From: Pseudoneurospora amorphoporcata
Lineage: Eukaryota > Ascomycota > Sordariomycetes > Sordariales > Sordariaceae
Assembly: GCA_033297205.1 (NCBI GenBank)
Contig: MU859198.1
Location: 33,037 to 97,036, forward strand
Direction: 5' to 3'
DNA: 64,000 nucleotides
A program made the translations under genes and the position numbers. Positions 19,842 to 31,544 of this stretch are shown here, one piece after another. The notes below the pieces were generated by a model. The model saw only the letters and a list, made by a program, of their open reading frames with translations, was not told where the DNA came from and ran no database searches. Positions within the stretch are counted from its first letter, which is position 1. Every line of letters starts with the position of its first letter.

Positions 19842-22090
19842 TCACGCCCCAACCCCAACCGCCACGATCCTCCCCTCCACCCTCGGCGCAACCGCCTTGG
19901 TCCACGGCACATCAAACTCGCCCTCGTCCAGACAATCACAAGCCTTACTCTGCACGCCCGCCAGCCTGCACCACTTCCTGGCGACCCGTCGCATGATGCT
20001 CAGCTCGCGGTCAATCTGCCTTACATGTTCAACCCTCGAACTAGGTCGGCTTCCCCCGCTCTCGCTGTCGCTGGACCCCGACGCACTGGTCTCTTTGAGA
20101 GGCTTAACCGTCGATCGTCTTTCGCGCAGTTTGGCCGGTGTCCAAAACGTCCAGTTCGACAGGGGTTTGGATGAGCCGAGGCCGTCTTGGCCTTGTGGTG
20201 TCGGTTCGGTTTGTTCATCTCTGTTAGCTTCGGCGTCGATGACAGTGACACACGTTGATTTATCGCACCCATCATCGCCCGTCTTGGGCTCTAGTGTTGT
20301 TGATGTCAGAGACTTCGACGACTTGGAAGACAGTTCCCGCCCCACATCAACCCCCTTCACCACAGTCCCCCAATGGCGATCCCCCTCGGCGCCCCAAAAG
20401 GCCCATTTATCCAGCGCCTTGAGCGCCATAAAGTATTGTCGCAGCAACATGGAGATGAGAATGCCGTTCTCTTCCGAAACAATCTCCTCGCACTCGCCCC
20501 CCTCGGATTGGACCAGCAGGGACGAATACCCGTCTTTGCCGCGGGCCATGTATCCCCTCGTCGCCATGGTGTATACTCTGTCCAGGTCGATCGGCCCGTT
20601 GTTCTCGCCAACGCCAACGACGTGCACACTAGTCACCCTCTTCCCCGGCGGCCGCTGCGGGTCGAAAGTAAACTTGATGTTGGAAACCTGCGGGAACCGC
20701 CCCTCCAGAGCCGGGTACAGCGACACCCCGTTCTCGAGCGCCTGCCAGACCGCGGAGCCCTTCACTTTGATCACCACCACGGGGTCTTCAAAGGGGAAGC
20801 AGTCCGTCACGTCCTTGACGCGGATCGGGCCAGGCGGGTAGATCTGGTCGCCGCGGATGGTGCCGGCCGCCATGATGGCCATGTCGGCGTGGTAGTGCAG
20901 CCGCATGATGTCGCAGACGAAATTGCCAATGTTGCTCTCGCGCAGCCGCACCGTGGTGAAGCGCGCGTCGAGCGGCGCGGCCGTGAAGCCGATGGGTTTC
21001 TCGAGGGACTTTTTCAGCTTGGAGGTGAGCTTGTCCACCAGCTGGTCGGTCGCCGGATCGCAGGCGATGCTGCTGTAGATGTCTCGTCGCCAGATGTCCA
21101 CGTCCCACTTTGGCTGCTGCCCTTGCGCTGGGTCTCCAGGCGAAGCAGGCCGCCGTCGGCGGACTTCCAGGTAAGAAAGGTTCTTGAAATCGGACCCCGA
21201 CCGCAACACGTGCGTGCCGTTTATGAGGCTGTGCGCATAAAAGTGGTCGTGGCCGCCGAGGATGATGTCGATCTCGCCCGGCGCCATCTGCCTCGCCAGC
21301 TTGTGGTCGTTCGGTTCGCGCATGTGCGTCAGGGCGACGATGAGGTCGGCTCCTTGGGCGCGCAGCTGTGGGACGAGCTCTTTGGCTACGTCGGTTGCGG
21401 AGCGGTAGATCAGGTTGGGGGGTAGCGCGTTGATGGTTTCTAGCCATTCGCGCTCGCCCAGTCCCAAGAGGCCAATCTTGAGCCCGTTGGAGGTGGTGAT
21501 CATGTGGGTGAGGCCGGCGTTGCCGATGGGCACGTTGTCCCCCAAGGCCGGGTCGAGGACGTTGGCGAGAAGCCAGGGAAAGGCGCATTTGGAGGTTAGG
21601 TGGCGGAATTGCTGGACGCCAAAGTCGAGATCGTGGTTCTGGTTTCAGGGTAGGGTTAGCGACTTGCACAACCTAGAGTCTAGTAACACAAAACACAGGG
21701 ACTACTGGACAAGGGGGGAATAAGGTAAAGACATACACCAACACAAGCACACTGCGTCCCAATCTTGTTGAGTATCGGAACCATGTGGCTGCCTTTGGTC
21801 ACCGAACTCTCCAGACTCGGGTTGAACACATCGCCCGAGAACAGCGTCACCAGCTCTGGCCCTTGGTAGCGCTCATGGTTTCGATACTCGTTGACGGCGG
21901 TCATGAAGCGTGAGATGCCGCCGACGGGTTCGGCCGAGGATGCGTCCAGGTGGTAGACGTCATTGAAGTGGAGTAGTCGGAAGTCGGGTGGGCCTACTGT
22001 TGTTGTTGTAGAGTCCAAGGAGTCTAGACGGCCAGAGGAATAGGTGACTGTTGGTTCGGCCGAGGGCGGTACAGGTGCGTGAGATCCCAT
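19842..22090 (-). CDS. 5'-nucleotidase/metallophosphoesterase family protein
   Basis: Two exons (22090-21737 and 21638-19842) around a 98-base intron (GTATGT, GCTAAC, CCAG) give 716 residues. The metal-site motifs are in order: HFNDVYH (near residue 44), GDVFNPS, GNHD split by the intron (G ends exon 1, NHD starts exon 2), and GGHDH near 247. A 5'-nucleotidase C-terminal domain follows (VCDIMRLHYHADMAIMAAGT, with FPFEDPV). No signal peptide or transmembrane segment is apparent, so it is probably cytosolic, unlike secreted UshA. The C-terminal 130 residues are Ser/Asp-rich. The natural substrate is not known; a nucleotide or similar phosphoester is inferred. Confidence 0.85.
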
Positions 22091-23095
22091 TGTATGAGTG
22101 AAAGATGGTGCTTGGTGTTTTTGGTGCAAGTTGTTGTTGTTTGTTGTCAGATGACGACGGTGTCAACAAATCAGGAGATCTGTCAGGAAGTCCCCGTCAT
22201 ATATATTTATATCTCCAAACACGAGATATGGATGGGGATGTAAGCAAGATACAACAAGGCGGTGGACAGTGCGGTGAAGGGAATAACGAAGGTGATGGAA
22301 ACCGTTTGTTCCGGTTGGCCCTCTACATTATCTACCAAATGGCGGAGGATCTGAGCAAGGTGAGGCCCAAAACACAAAGACACCCAATGGCTTCGCCTCC
22401 TTTGTTCCCGTTCTTGCCGTTGTACAAGGCCGTGATCCCGACCAGAGTGAAACACTTTGGGAGTCATTGTTTGCCAGCGGCTACCACGAGTCTCTGCTAA
22501 AATATGGACAACGTGGTGATGGTGAGTAACCAACGGGATAGACGGGAGATACCGACTGGTTTACTTGGTGGAGATGCCTTGTCATGGGAGATACCGGTAG
22601 GTACCATCCCGGGATAACATCACCTTGGGTTTCTTTACCTCAAGCTCCATTGCTATGAACAGTGAACACGGGGTCATGAAGCCCGGAACTGTAGAGTCGA
22701 AAACGTGAGCCAGTCGTAGGTTGACGGGCGTTGACCAAAAGGGGAATGTTAGTAAACACAAGGATCTACCGGTGGTGGTTTGGTCACAGGGGCTGATTTC
22801 CAGGGTTCGCCAGGGGGCTTCCAGAGTCCAGGGGCAGTGACGCATTGACACAACACGGACCCCGCCCTTCTAAGCCCAGACGGACCGCCAAGAAAACCCC
22901 ACCAAAGAGGAAGCTCCAAAATCCCCGCCCGTGGTTGTCATTGCCGCCGATAGCCGGAGGGCGCAGAGTGGAGTTCGGCGGCTTCGAGTCACCATCATCG
23001 GCCTCGGTCCGGCTTCCTTCTTCCTTCCGTCATCACCGTCCCGTGTCCGGATCCGATTGAACATCACCACATCGGTCAAACCAAAACAAACCACA
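22091..23095. other. divergent promoter region (nucleotidase / GNAT)
   Basis: Upstream regions of both flanking genes, about 1 kb. No supported open frame, RNA gene or repeat. A short TATATATTTATAT stretch at 22199-22212 is the most AT-rich point. Confidence 0.45.
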
Positions 23096-23732
23096 ATGGC
23101 TTCTACAACTCCTGTCATCCGCCATGCCACGCGCGAGGGTTCGTCCTTCTCCTCCAAATCACATACCCAATATACCAACTAACCCTCGATTAAAAATAAT
23201 AAAAAAAGACGTCCCCGCCATCCTCTCCCTCATCCGCGAACTAGCCGACTACGAGCACGCCTTGGACTGCGTGGAGGCTACCGAAGAGACCTTGGCTGCC
23301 ACCATCGCCTTCGCCCCTTCAGACGTCACCTCCCCGGGCCCCGACGGCCTGCCCATCACCGAGCCCGTCTCCCCTTCCAAGCCCGCCCGGTGCCTGGTCC
23401 TCGAGTCGCCCACATCCAATCAAGTAGTCGGCATGGCCCTCTACTTCTACAACTACTCCACCTGGCGGGCCCGGCCCGGTATCTTCCTCGAGGATCTGTA
23501 TGTGAAGCAATCCGAACGCAAAAAGGGCTATGGAAAGAGACTGTTGGTGGAGCTGGCCAAGGAGGTCCAAGCCTTCAAGGGTGGGAGGCTGGAGTGGAAT
23601 GTTCTCAAGTGGAATGAGCCGAGCATCAAGTTTTATGAGAGCGAGGCGATTGGCGCAAACATGATGAGTGAGTGGGTGGGGATGAGGGTTGATGGGCAGG
23701 GACTGCCCAAGCTGGCTAAGCTTTTGGATTAG
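23096..23732 (+). CDS. GNAT-family N-acetyltransferase, diamine acetyltransferase-like
   Basis: Exon 1 (23096-23138) and exon 2 (23209-23732), joined across a 70-base intron with branch ACTAAC, give 188 residues. The protein starts MASTTPVIRHATRED and continues VPAILSLIRELADYE. Motif A is DLYVKQSERKKGYGKRLL, the acetyl-CoA pyrophosphate loop (Q/R-x-x-G-x-G). LEWNVLKWNEPSIKFYES is the conserved motif B region typical of spermidine/spermine or thialysine acetyltransferases (SSAT type). It is likely cytosolic and acetylates a small amine (inference). The insert SDVTSPGPDGLPITEPVSP is longer than in SSAT. Confidence 0.85.
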
Positions 23733-23963
23733 ATTGTTGCGGATATGAGAATTTGGAGGTTTATACCCATCCATGGTTGGTACCTGGCGCCGGTCCCAAG
23801 TAGACGTGGAAGTCATGCCCCGGGACTTTACTTCGACATCTTTGCAAGTGGAAAGCACGTCGATGCAAACGGTTATGTTGTGGCTCAACAAAGTAAACCA
23901 GAAAAAAACGATCGACATAAAACATTACGCATACGCCCATCCCTTTTTTTCTAGCAATCATCA

Positions 23964-25450
23964 TCACCTCCCCGGCCAAATCTCGACCCTATTCCCAAAC
24001 GTACTTCCTCCCGACACACTCGTACCATGCATCCCCCTCGCGCCATCAAACTCGAATCCCCATTTCCCATCATGCCCATATTGCGCATTTGTCGTAAACG
24101 TATTCATCCTCTTCTCCTGCAACTCCATCTCCTCAACACCATCCACCACCGCACCCCTCGTCGGACTCAGCGGCTCCTGTGACCTCTCACTCGTAAAACT
24201 AACACACTTTTTCACGCCCACCTCAACCCTACTTGCCCCCTTTACCCCTCCTCCTCCTCCTGCCCTAGAGCCCGACCAGCTCTTGGCCGCAGAACTTCCC
24301 TTCTTGTTTGCCTTTCGGTTAAAGAGGCTCTTAAAATACGGCACACACCCGCACATGATGCCCAAATGGATCTCCACCGCCGTCCACGCCCAAATGTGTA
24401 TGCCTTCCCACGTCGGATCCCACGTCTCCCACACCACATAATGGACCCAATACGTCCTGATGCACGCCGCAAACACGACAAAAAGGCCCGCGCTGAACAG
24501 CCCAATAATAATAACGCGCTGATGCATGGGGATGCGCGCCCGGTAAAACGTCGGCAGCGGCAGCGCCCAGACGATGAAATCCGCCACCACCGTCAGGATG
24601 GCCTGCGTCATGAGGGGGAAGCCCTCGGGGATACAACGGCTGTCGTAGGACGGCAAACCTGCTGCGTCCCAGTAGGAGGCGAGGGGGTGGCATTGGGTGA
24701 ACAGCAGGATGAAGGAGCCGGTGCTCACCAGGATGATGAAGGCCATGGCGTATTTGGTTAGCCGGCGGAACCAGCTGTCGAGGGGCGCGAGGGCCAGGTA
24801 GGAGATCAGGATGGACACCTTGGCGAGGGAGGAGCTGAAGATGAAGACGGCTTGGATGGACATGGAGATTTGCCGGCCTTGGGAGAGCTGGACGAGGGAA
24901 AGGTCGTAGAGGTGCTTGTCCCATCCGTAGAGCGTCGAGGCGAGGATTACGAGGATGGAGACGGCTGTGCCGAAGATCTGGAGTTTCAAACAATCAGAAA
25001 GGAATGACGCTGTTGTGGTTTGGATTTGGGTGTGGTTATAGTGTTCATGGGTGGGAAAAGAAAAAGAGCAAAAAAAAGAAAAAGAAAAAAGGGAAAGAAA
25101 GAAAAAAAAGAAAATAAGGAAAAAAAAAACAGAGAAAAAAAAGAAGAAGAAAAAAAAAAAAGTTAAAGAAAGAAAAGAAAGAGAGAAAAAAAACAGAAAG
25201 AAAAAAACAAAAGAAAAGAAAAAAAGGAAAGAAAAAAGAAATGACATACGGTAGCCACAATCATCAACCAATCATCCCACCCCGTTTTGCCAACTAGTCG
25301 ACCGCGCACGTAAAGGCGGAGAGCGACAAACAGGAGAGACAGAGGGAGCATGACGAGTTCGAGGATGAGGATGGCTGGTCCTCGCCGTTGGGGATTTTCG
25401 TAGTTGGCTTCTGGCCATTGGGCCTGCACTTGTGGTGGTGGGATTCTCAT
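23964..25450 (-). CDS. rhodopsin-like seven-TM integral membrane protein (PTH11-related)
   Basis: Exon 1 (25450-25250) and exon 2 (24977-23964) flank an unusually long 272-base intron and give 404 residues. Seven hydrophobic segments run from LILELVMLPLSLLFVALRLY to IHIWAWTAVEIHLGIMCGCV. Family marks of the fungal rhodopsin-like membrane domain include GWDDWLM after TM2, a Cys near TQCHPLASYWD, and the aromatic WHYVVWET-type region before TM7. The cytoplasmic tail (about 130 residues) is Gly/Ser-rich with possible phosphosites. Proteins of this group are plasma-membrane receptors or sensors of unknown ligand. There is no CFEM domain. Intron 1 holds a near-homopurine/pyrimidine tract. Confidence 0.8.
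25059..25243. repeat. A/G-rich (near-homopurine) tract in an intron
   Basis: About 185 bases made almost only of A and G on the plus strand, with a few interruptions. It forms a C/T tract on the coding strand directly after the donor site of the rhodopsin-like gene. Confidence 0.9.
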
Positions 25451-27065
25451 TCTGGGCGGTTAAGGTATGTGTGTGTTGTGTTGTGTTGGAGTGTGTTGGT
25501 GGTGTTGTTGGTGTTCGATATTCGTGATATCATCCCCTTTAGGTATTTCCTCGTCGGTATTTTGTTGTTTGTTGATTCTCAACGATGGAAAGAATGGATT
25601 CCTTCCTCTGTGGAGTTGTGTTTGTTCTGATGTACTGTAATCGAATGATGAACAACCCTTCTTAAAAATCCCAACAGCCCTATCCATATCCTTTCCCTCT
25701 GCTTGCTGAGTAGCAGTGCTAGACTCCCTGCTTTTGTGACTTCACTTGAGAACAGTCAGTCGCAGTGAAAACCAAGCCTTCTGAAAGTTTAAAAACACAA
25801 AAAAAAAAAAAAGATGGACGAGAAGAGGTTGCACGCCATGTGGTGAGGAGGGAACAAGGGAGATAAAAGGCAGCGATCTGGATGTCTACCAGAAGGCACA
25901 CACATACCCCTTCCATGTTCTCCTTCTTCTTCGGGTCCGCCATGCCGTTCTCAACCCTTTCCCAGCCTGGAAGTTCCCCCGCATAACTGAAACTTGGCAA
26001 TCACGAATTTTCCGTGGTGCGTACGGCGATGCGCGGCCATGTTCCATTGTGCTGGGGACGGGCCTACACTACCTTAGGTAGGACGCCTTTCCGGTGCTAG
26101 TGGTGCTAGTGGTGACTCGGTGAGAAGGGAAATCCAACTCGGAAACGAACGGTGCGGCCGCGGCATGTGTGAAATGACCCCCGGACCGACAATCAAGGTT
26201 CTAGGCCTGGTGAGACCGGTTGCGCTTTGACAGTGGGTTGAGGGGAAAGAAAGGTGATGAATCCTCTTGTCTACCTATGTACCCATCGATTGATCAACGG
26301 TCGATTATCAATCCATCCGTCAAGAACCATGATGACATTGAGTCACCACTCGACCTGTCCTCTCCCCCGAGAACTTTGAGGTAACGAGTCTCGTCAGCCT
26401 GGCCCATGAAATCAACTTGGCTTCCGCTGCCCTCTTTCTGCACTGCCGGCCTGAAGCCGTCAGCGTTGCCAATGTCGAGTGGTTGAGAGACATGATGAAG
26501 GATGAAATCTTGAGTAGTGTTCTAGGTAGCTGACTACCTTAGCTGTCACCGTGATGAACCTGTCAACGGAACCGGGGGGAAATAAAAAAAAAAAAGAAAG
26601 AGGGGAAGACCACGCGAGAACAGGGATTCTGGGTCCGACGGGCCGCCGGACGCACGATGCACGTGGGTCCTTTTCCGCGATCGTTGACTTGATTGGGAAT
26701 AGCTTCACGTGCTCCGATAGCTGCGACTGACAGTGCGTTGTAGGGCTACGTAACCGAAATACATATTTTTAGCTGGATAGTCCAGGGACATGATGGTTTG
26801 TTGGGCTGGCAGGGATTGCCTGTTGTTGTTGTTGGTGTTGTTGTTGTTGTTGACAAAGAAAAAAAAAGGAGCGGCAGAGGGGTCTAAAGAGAGGGCACTT
26901 GGAGGGAGGCTCGTCTAACCCTAACCCTAGTTTTCAATGTGAGCCTGCTGTAACCACAGCACGCTTCAGCGTCTTCCCCGCCCGAGCGCACAGGTAACCC
27001 CATGGCAACATTGTTGTCTTTCCGTTGTTGCCTTTTTCCCCAAAACATCAACAACCACACACAAT
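25451..27065. other. divergent promoter region (rhodopsin-like / fta1)
   Basis: This 1.6 kb region has no supported gene. It holds short A runs (25798-25812, 26583-26600), a GTT microsatellite at about 26821-26851 and a telomere-like TAACCCTAACCCTA element at 26914-26930, 135 bases before the fta1 start. Confidence 0.5.
26914..26930. promoter_or_regulatory. interstitial telomere-like repeat (CCCTAA)2+
   Basis: CTAACCCTAACCCTAG contains two and a half units of the fungal telomere repeat TTAGGG (complement). Its place just upstream of fta1 suggests a binding site for a TTAGGG-binding factor (Tbf1/Taz1 type). That role is inferred. Confidence 0.4.
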
Positions 27066-28415
27066 ATGCCACCACGCAAACGTCAAAGGATTGAATCCGA
27101 GCCCGAACCCGAACCGCGACAATCATCCATCTCCCCAGAAGTTTTGGAGCAACGACCACCCTTCTACAACACCACCTTTTCTACCCACCGCGTCTCGCCT
27201 CTCTACGTCGGAAAGCAAGCGCTCAACCGCGACCGGTTACAGACTCTTTCACAACGTCTGCGCGAAATACTAGTCGGAGATGTAGTCCGCGGCGTCGAGG
27301 TCGGTCTGGGGAGGGCAGATGGAGAGGATGGAGCTATGGGAAGAGCTGGGGCGCTGGAGTTGGTCGATATACGATGGGTCAGCATGGGGACCGTGTTGGA
27401 CATGACCGGCTTCGAACAGCACGAAAGCGAAGACGAGGAGGACCAAGATACCGCGAGGACAGACCTGGATGGAGAAGTACAAGACAAGAAAGCTCTCCAT
27501 CTTGTGCTTCGCTACGAGACGGCCCAATGTACCGCCCTGCTACTCCCTTCGTCCTCCTCGGATCAACAACCAGGCCTTTTGACAACCAAGTTCAGTGTCT
27601 CCGGAACCCAACCAACCTCACCACCAGACCCGTCCCACTTCCTCCACCTCCCCCTCCTTCTCCTCCGAATGCCCGCCCCTCTCAAATCAGTAATCAGCGA
27701 CTTCCTCTCCACAACCTTCGACTGCCGCGTCACTTCTCTCCGTCTCGGCACCCGCAGCCTCGTACAGTCATGGGAATCATGGATACACACCGCTGGAATA
27801 CCCGAGTCAGCAAAGGACGTGGTGCTTAATCTTGGGTTTTACATGGCGCCGCCGGAGAACAAAGGGGATACCCCTGGCGCCACTTCCGCTGCAGGAGACC
27901 AGGAACCTCTGGCGATAAAGGGTATTGACATCATCATTCCTGCTTCTGAAGTAAGCGGGTTTGTGCAGGCTGGGAAGCAGATAGCTGCTGCCGATGGAGA
28001 AAGGGAGAAGGACAAGGACGACAAAAGCAAGGGAAAAAAACAAACGTGGGAAATAGACGTCAAAAAACGTCAAAAGTTGGCTGGTCGGCTAGGTGAAGAA
28101 GGCTGGGAGTGGAGGAGGGCTAGTTCTGTTCATGATGGAGACAACGAAACGGAGGAGGAGGAACAAGCACAACTGCAAGCGCCGTTTACCGAAGCACTGG
28201 GCCGCTATGTCGACAAGCACCTGGGCTTGAACCTGTTTCATCCGGGCGTAAGGGTCACCAAGATTGCCTGTGGCGGGTTTGTCATGTCGGAGGGAAGATT
28301 GAAGGTGTTTAAGCCACGGGAGGGAGGACAGAGGCAGAAGCAGAGGGCGGCGGCTGTGTGGAAGTTGGTTGAGCGGTTGGTTGGAAAGGCTGAGGGTGCG
28401 AAGGCGTTGGCGTGA
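27066..28415 (+). CDS. fta1: kinetochore protein Fta1 (CENP-L homologue, Sim4/CCAN)
   Basis: Single exon, 449 residues. It begins with a nuclear-type basic patch (PPRKRQRIE), then the Fta1/CENP-L entry motif PPFYNTTFSTHRVSPLY and RLREILVGDVVRGVEVG. A middle region (LHLPLLLLRMPAPLKSVISD) and the C-terminal strand FHPGVRVTKIACGGFVMSEG, followed by RLKVFKP, are typical of the family. In S. pombe, Fta1 belongs to the Sim4 inner-kinetochore complex, pairing with the CENP-N homologue at CENP-A chromatin. Acidic and Lys-rich inserts (EDEEDQD; EREKDKDDKSKGKK) are low complexity. The ATG is the first in frame. Confidence 0.8.
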   Translation: MPPRKRQRIESEPEPEPRQSSISPEVLEQRPPFYNTTFSTHRVSPLYVGKQALNRDRLQTLSQRLREILVGDVVRGVEVGLGRADGEDGAMGRAGALELVDIRWVSMGTVLDMTGFEQHESEDEEDQDTARTDLDGEVQDKKALHLVLRYETAQCTALLLPSSSSDQQPGLLTTKFSVSGTQPTSPPDPSHFLHLPLLLLRMPAPLKSVISDFLSTTFDCRVTSLRLGTRSLVQSWESWIHTAGIPESAKDVVLNLGFYMAPPENKGDTPGATSAAGDQEPLAIKGIDIIIPASEVSGFVQAGKQIAAADGEREKDKDDKSKGKKQTWEIDVKKRQKLAGRLGEEGWEWRRASSVHDGDNETEEEEQAQLQAPFTEALGRYVDKHLGLNLFHPGVRVTKIACGGFVMSEGRLKVFKPREGGQRQKQRAAAVWKLVERLVGKAEGAKALA

Positions 28416-29327
28416 GCCCGGCAGTCATCGGAAGGTGTCGTTCTCTTCAGCCTTGCTCGCCTGTTTTATTGGTTACAGTATGGCTGCCCCTTGATACCCC
28501 CAATGCAACTTGAATTTCGAAAGCCCGAGGCTCCCGTGTCACGAACCTTTCTGTGCTGCTTTGACACTCACTCGCCAGATAACCTGTGGAGGAAACGACA
28601 AGGACTGATCAAAGACTGCCGTCATCAAGTGACGACAACATCACAACCAGGCAGGGCGAGATCAATATGAACGAACGGACAAGTCGATCTACGCTCCATG
28701 GCCGGCTGCTGTGTTCGTTGTGCGGTTCCACGGCCGACCCCTTATTGCCCTAAGGTAGTCACGTGGCTATCCAAGTCAAAGGACCATGTCTTTGTTCAGC
28801 TCAATGATCATGGCAACAAGTAAGCTACCCCTTTACACCTCGCGGCTCGACCACAATACTGACAGACAACAATAGCATTAGTAGTATTATGAAGCCATCA
28901 ATGGTAGGCAGTCCCACGTTAACTTCAAGCGGTTTACACATTTAAAGCTCTTGATCTCTGTCATCACAGCAAGAATAGACTCAGACAGACCATGTCGTGA
29001 CTCGCCCCCTGCTCCGAGTCAAGGATTGGATTTCCTTGTTTGGGAACACGAGACGTTTCTGAAAGCACACCAAAAGACCCCTTTTTGGAGGTCCGTTTGG
29101 GCTTCTATCAAATCTTGATCCAAAGGGGAATGGAACAGAAGCCGTGCCAGCATCTCATATACTCATCGAGGAATACCTTACCTTTAAGTGTTGCGTTGTA
29201 TTTGTGATAGTATCGCATGTGTGACTGGTTATCTTTTCTCCATGGCATCTCTGGCTCGATGAACGGGCATAGACGCCAGCCTACCTACCTACTTGGTTGG
29301 ACCTAGAAGATGAAGGAAGCTAGGTAC
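28416..29327. other. gene-poor intergenic DNA
   Basis: No open frame of note on either strand. TAGGTACCTA-type motifs are at about 29281-29330. No RNA gene or repeat recognised. Confidence 0.5.
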
Positions 29328-30035
29328 CTAGACAAACCACAACATATCTCTCAGCCGGTCTTCTTCCTTCTTCCTAATCTCATCTTCCTTCTCCTTCTGC
29401 TTCCTTATTTCTTCCTCTTCCGCCTCCTTCTTCCTCCTCAGTTCCTCGTCTTTTTCCTTCTCCTTTCTCTCTAGCTCCTCGATCTCGGCCTTAATCTTTG
29501 CCGCAGCATCTAGATGTTTTTGCTATTCTTCCATCTTCTTCTCTTTGCTCTTCCTTTCTGCTTCATCGTCCATCTCGGTACTAGCCTCATCTGTGGAAGC
29601 AGCCTCCTTCTCGTCTTTCTCATTCTAGTCCTCCTCTGCCTGTTCTTCTGTTATATCGTCATCATCTCCCACCTTTTCAGCTGAAGGGTCAACCAGATGG
29701 GACGTTCGAATGGCCGATGATCGGGTGAGACGTCGGCCAAGCGAGGTAATTTAAGGCCGGCCATTTCCTCCAACGTTGTAGATATGCTGCTGGAGGTTGG
29801 AGTAATGTAGACCAAAGTGGCGTCATCAAAAGGATCGTTTTCGTATAATAATTCCAGCTCTCTTTGCTCCTGCAAGGCCTGCATCAGATTCCTTTTGGGA
29901 ACAAAGGTTGTCGCCTTGCTACACTAGATTGTACGGCACTCGAGGTAGCCACCCGACTCTCGCCGCCGTCGTCATAGTGAGTGTCCCGGTTATTATCGTC
30001 GTCATGGCCGCCTTCTTCATTAACCACTGTCTGGG
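29328..30035 (-). pseudogene. decayed acidic/coiled-coil protein gene
   Basis: Three coherent minus-strand stretches lie in different frames. Block A, about 30035-29888, is Asp/Asn-rich and ends GI-stop. Block B, 29884-29651, reads ELLYENDPFDDATLVYITPT. Block C runs from about 29745 to the TAG at 29330-29328; it is a long Glu/Lys/Arg coiled coil (EELERKEKEKDEELRRKKEA) broken by TAG at 29627-29625 and at 29525-29523. At least two frameshifts and two nonsense codons separate them, and no start is seen. Both internal TAGs could be CAG with a C-to-T change, as RIP would make. Parent gene not recognised. Confidence 0.55.
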
Positions 30036-31544
30036 GCAGTGATTAATTCAAAACAAAATATGGAAAATAAAATAAAATAAAATCTGGTAAGCCACGCGCC
30101 ACATGCTCTGCTGTGGCGGCCGAAAAGCGGGGCGGATCCGCAGGGGAAAAAATGGGGGCTGACAATTTGGAGAGCGTCGTTGTTATAAGAGACTACCCGA
30201 GTAGTGGTCACCGGAATTACCTAGGTAGTTGCATTAAACAGAGGTTTCTCCCGTCCTGTAATGCTAATTGCTTCGATTCGGTAATAGTAACTTGTAGTGC
30301 TTCAGGCCGGAGCAGTAGCCGCGGTCTCGTGAGTAATATGGTGCCCAAGAGTGGAAGGAAGTTTCAAGAAGCCTCCAAGCACCATCCAATATCAAGAACT
30401 TAAGCTTGTGAAAGACGCCAAGAAAGGGGCTTGTCCAAAACTTCCAAACAGATGTTGCGTGCAACCATTCACTGTGATTGCTTCTTTCAAGGCTTACGCC
30501 AAGTACCAAGCAAAAAAATCTCAGTTTCCCGTCGTCTGGTGGCTGTTCCCGTTCCCGTCAAGTCTCCGTGATCGACCGAAACAAGGTCGATTGTTCGCCA
30601 ACTTTCGGAATCCCTTTTCGTTCTTTTTCGGGAAAACCGTCCTTGGTTCGCGCCCAAGTCACCATGTTGTTTCATCATTATTATACCCTGCCCACTTTCC
30701 TTTGATCCTGCCCTTGTGGATCTTCAACTGAATATCTTAGTAGGGCTTTTAGCTCTAGGGTCCAGTAAGCGATATTAGACAGACCGCACGCTCACCGGAC
30801 TCCAGCGATTTTGCAAGTCATGTGAACAGTACCTAGGTAGGTATGTGACCGCAACAAGTCAACCCAAAACTTGCAAAGGTCCAGAACGAATCGGTAGCCA
30901 TTCCAATGTCTTGGTCAGAGGTTGTTCGTTTTACGTACGCCAAGATCCGGGGAAGGCTTGGGAATGTCGGGATGGGGTCCAATGAAGCACCGGATCTCCG
31001 CCGAGGGTGGATCCATCGGGGCATCACGGGATGGAATCAGCCTGTCAGGGACTGCCATGGGGTTAGGGTTCACCGTTCAAATTCAAAAGGGCCTGGACTT
31101 GCCCAAATTTCTTGCTGTCAACTAAGAGTCCCCCTGTTCCATACACCGTCGGGGAGTCATTGAGTGAAAGTGTCTGTCACACGACAGAATCTTATAAAAA
31201 CAGACCGCTTCCGCTTTATTGTTTATTTATATATACTCTGTTGATTTGTTCTTTTTTTGTTCTTTTGGACGTGTTGAATCTCGCAGGTTTAGACAGTCAA
31301 TAAACAGTACTGTTTGCAATCCCCTTGCACATCACTTACTTGCCGTGAAAAAGCAGTTTCTGTTCACTCCTCCATCGCGTCATCGAATCGAATCCGTCTC
31401 GGTTCGCCAAAAGAGAGAGAAGGAAAAAAAGGAGAGAAAACAAAACAAAACAAGGTCAACCAAAGCCAAGTCTCGTTTAAAGCGACCGAATCGCATCACG
31501 TCGCCGAACCACAAATACCGAAATCAAACAAACAGAGGCCCAAG
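30036..31544. other. gene-poor intergenic DNA, zip promoter at right
   Basis: Short open frames on both strands have no domain or coding bias. ACCTAGGTAG motifs are at 30218-30227 and 30832-30842, and GGGGTTAGGG is at about 31057. The last 150 bases are A-rich with AAACAAAAC tracts and probably form the 5' leader of the zinc-transporter gene. Confidence 0.45.

Noticed and set aside
20373..21425. Plus-strand frame (350 codons) opposite the nucleotidase
   Set aside because: Shadow; the phosphoesterase motifs on the minus strand are complete.
23733..23954. 73 open codons after the TAG of the GNAT gene, another possible read-through tail
   Set aside because: The translation lacks the composition of a conserved domain, the GNAT family normally ends here, and a frame this long occurs by chance.
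25719..26000. 93-codon minus-strand frame upstream of the rhodopsin-like gene
   Set aside because: Includes a poly-Phe stretch from an A run and no recognisable domain; likely chance.
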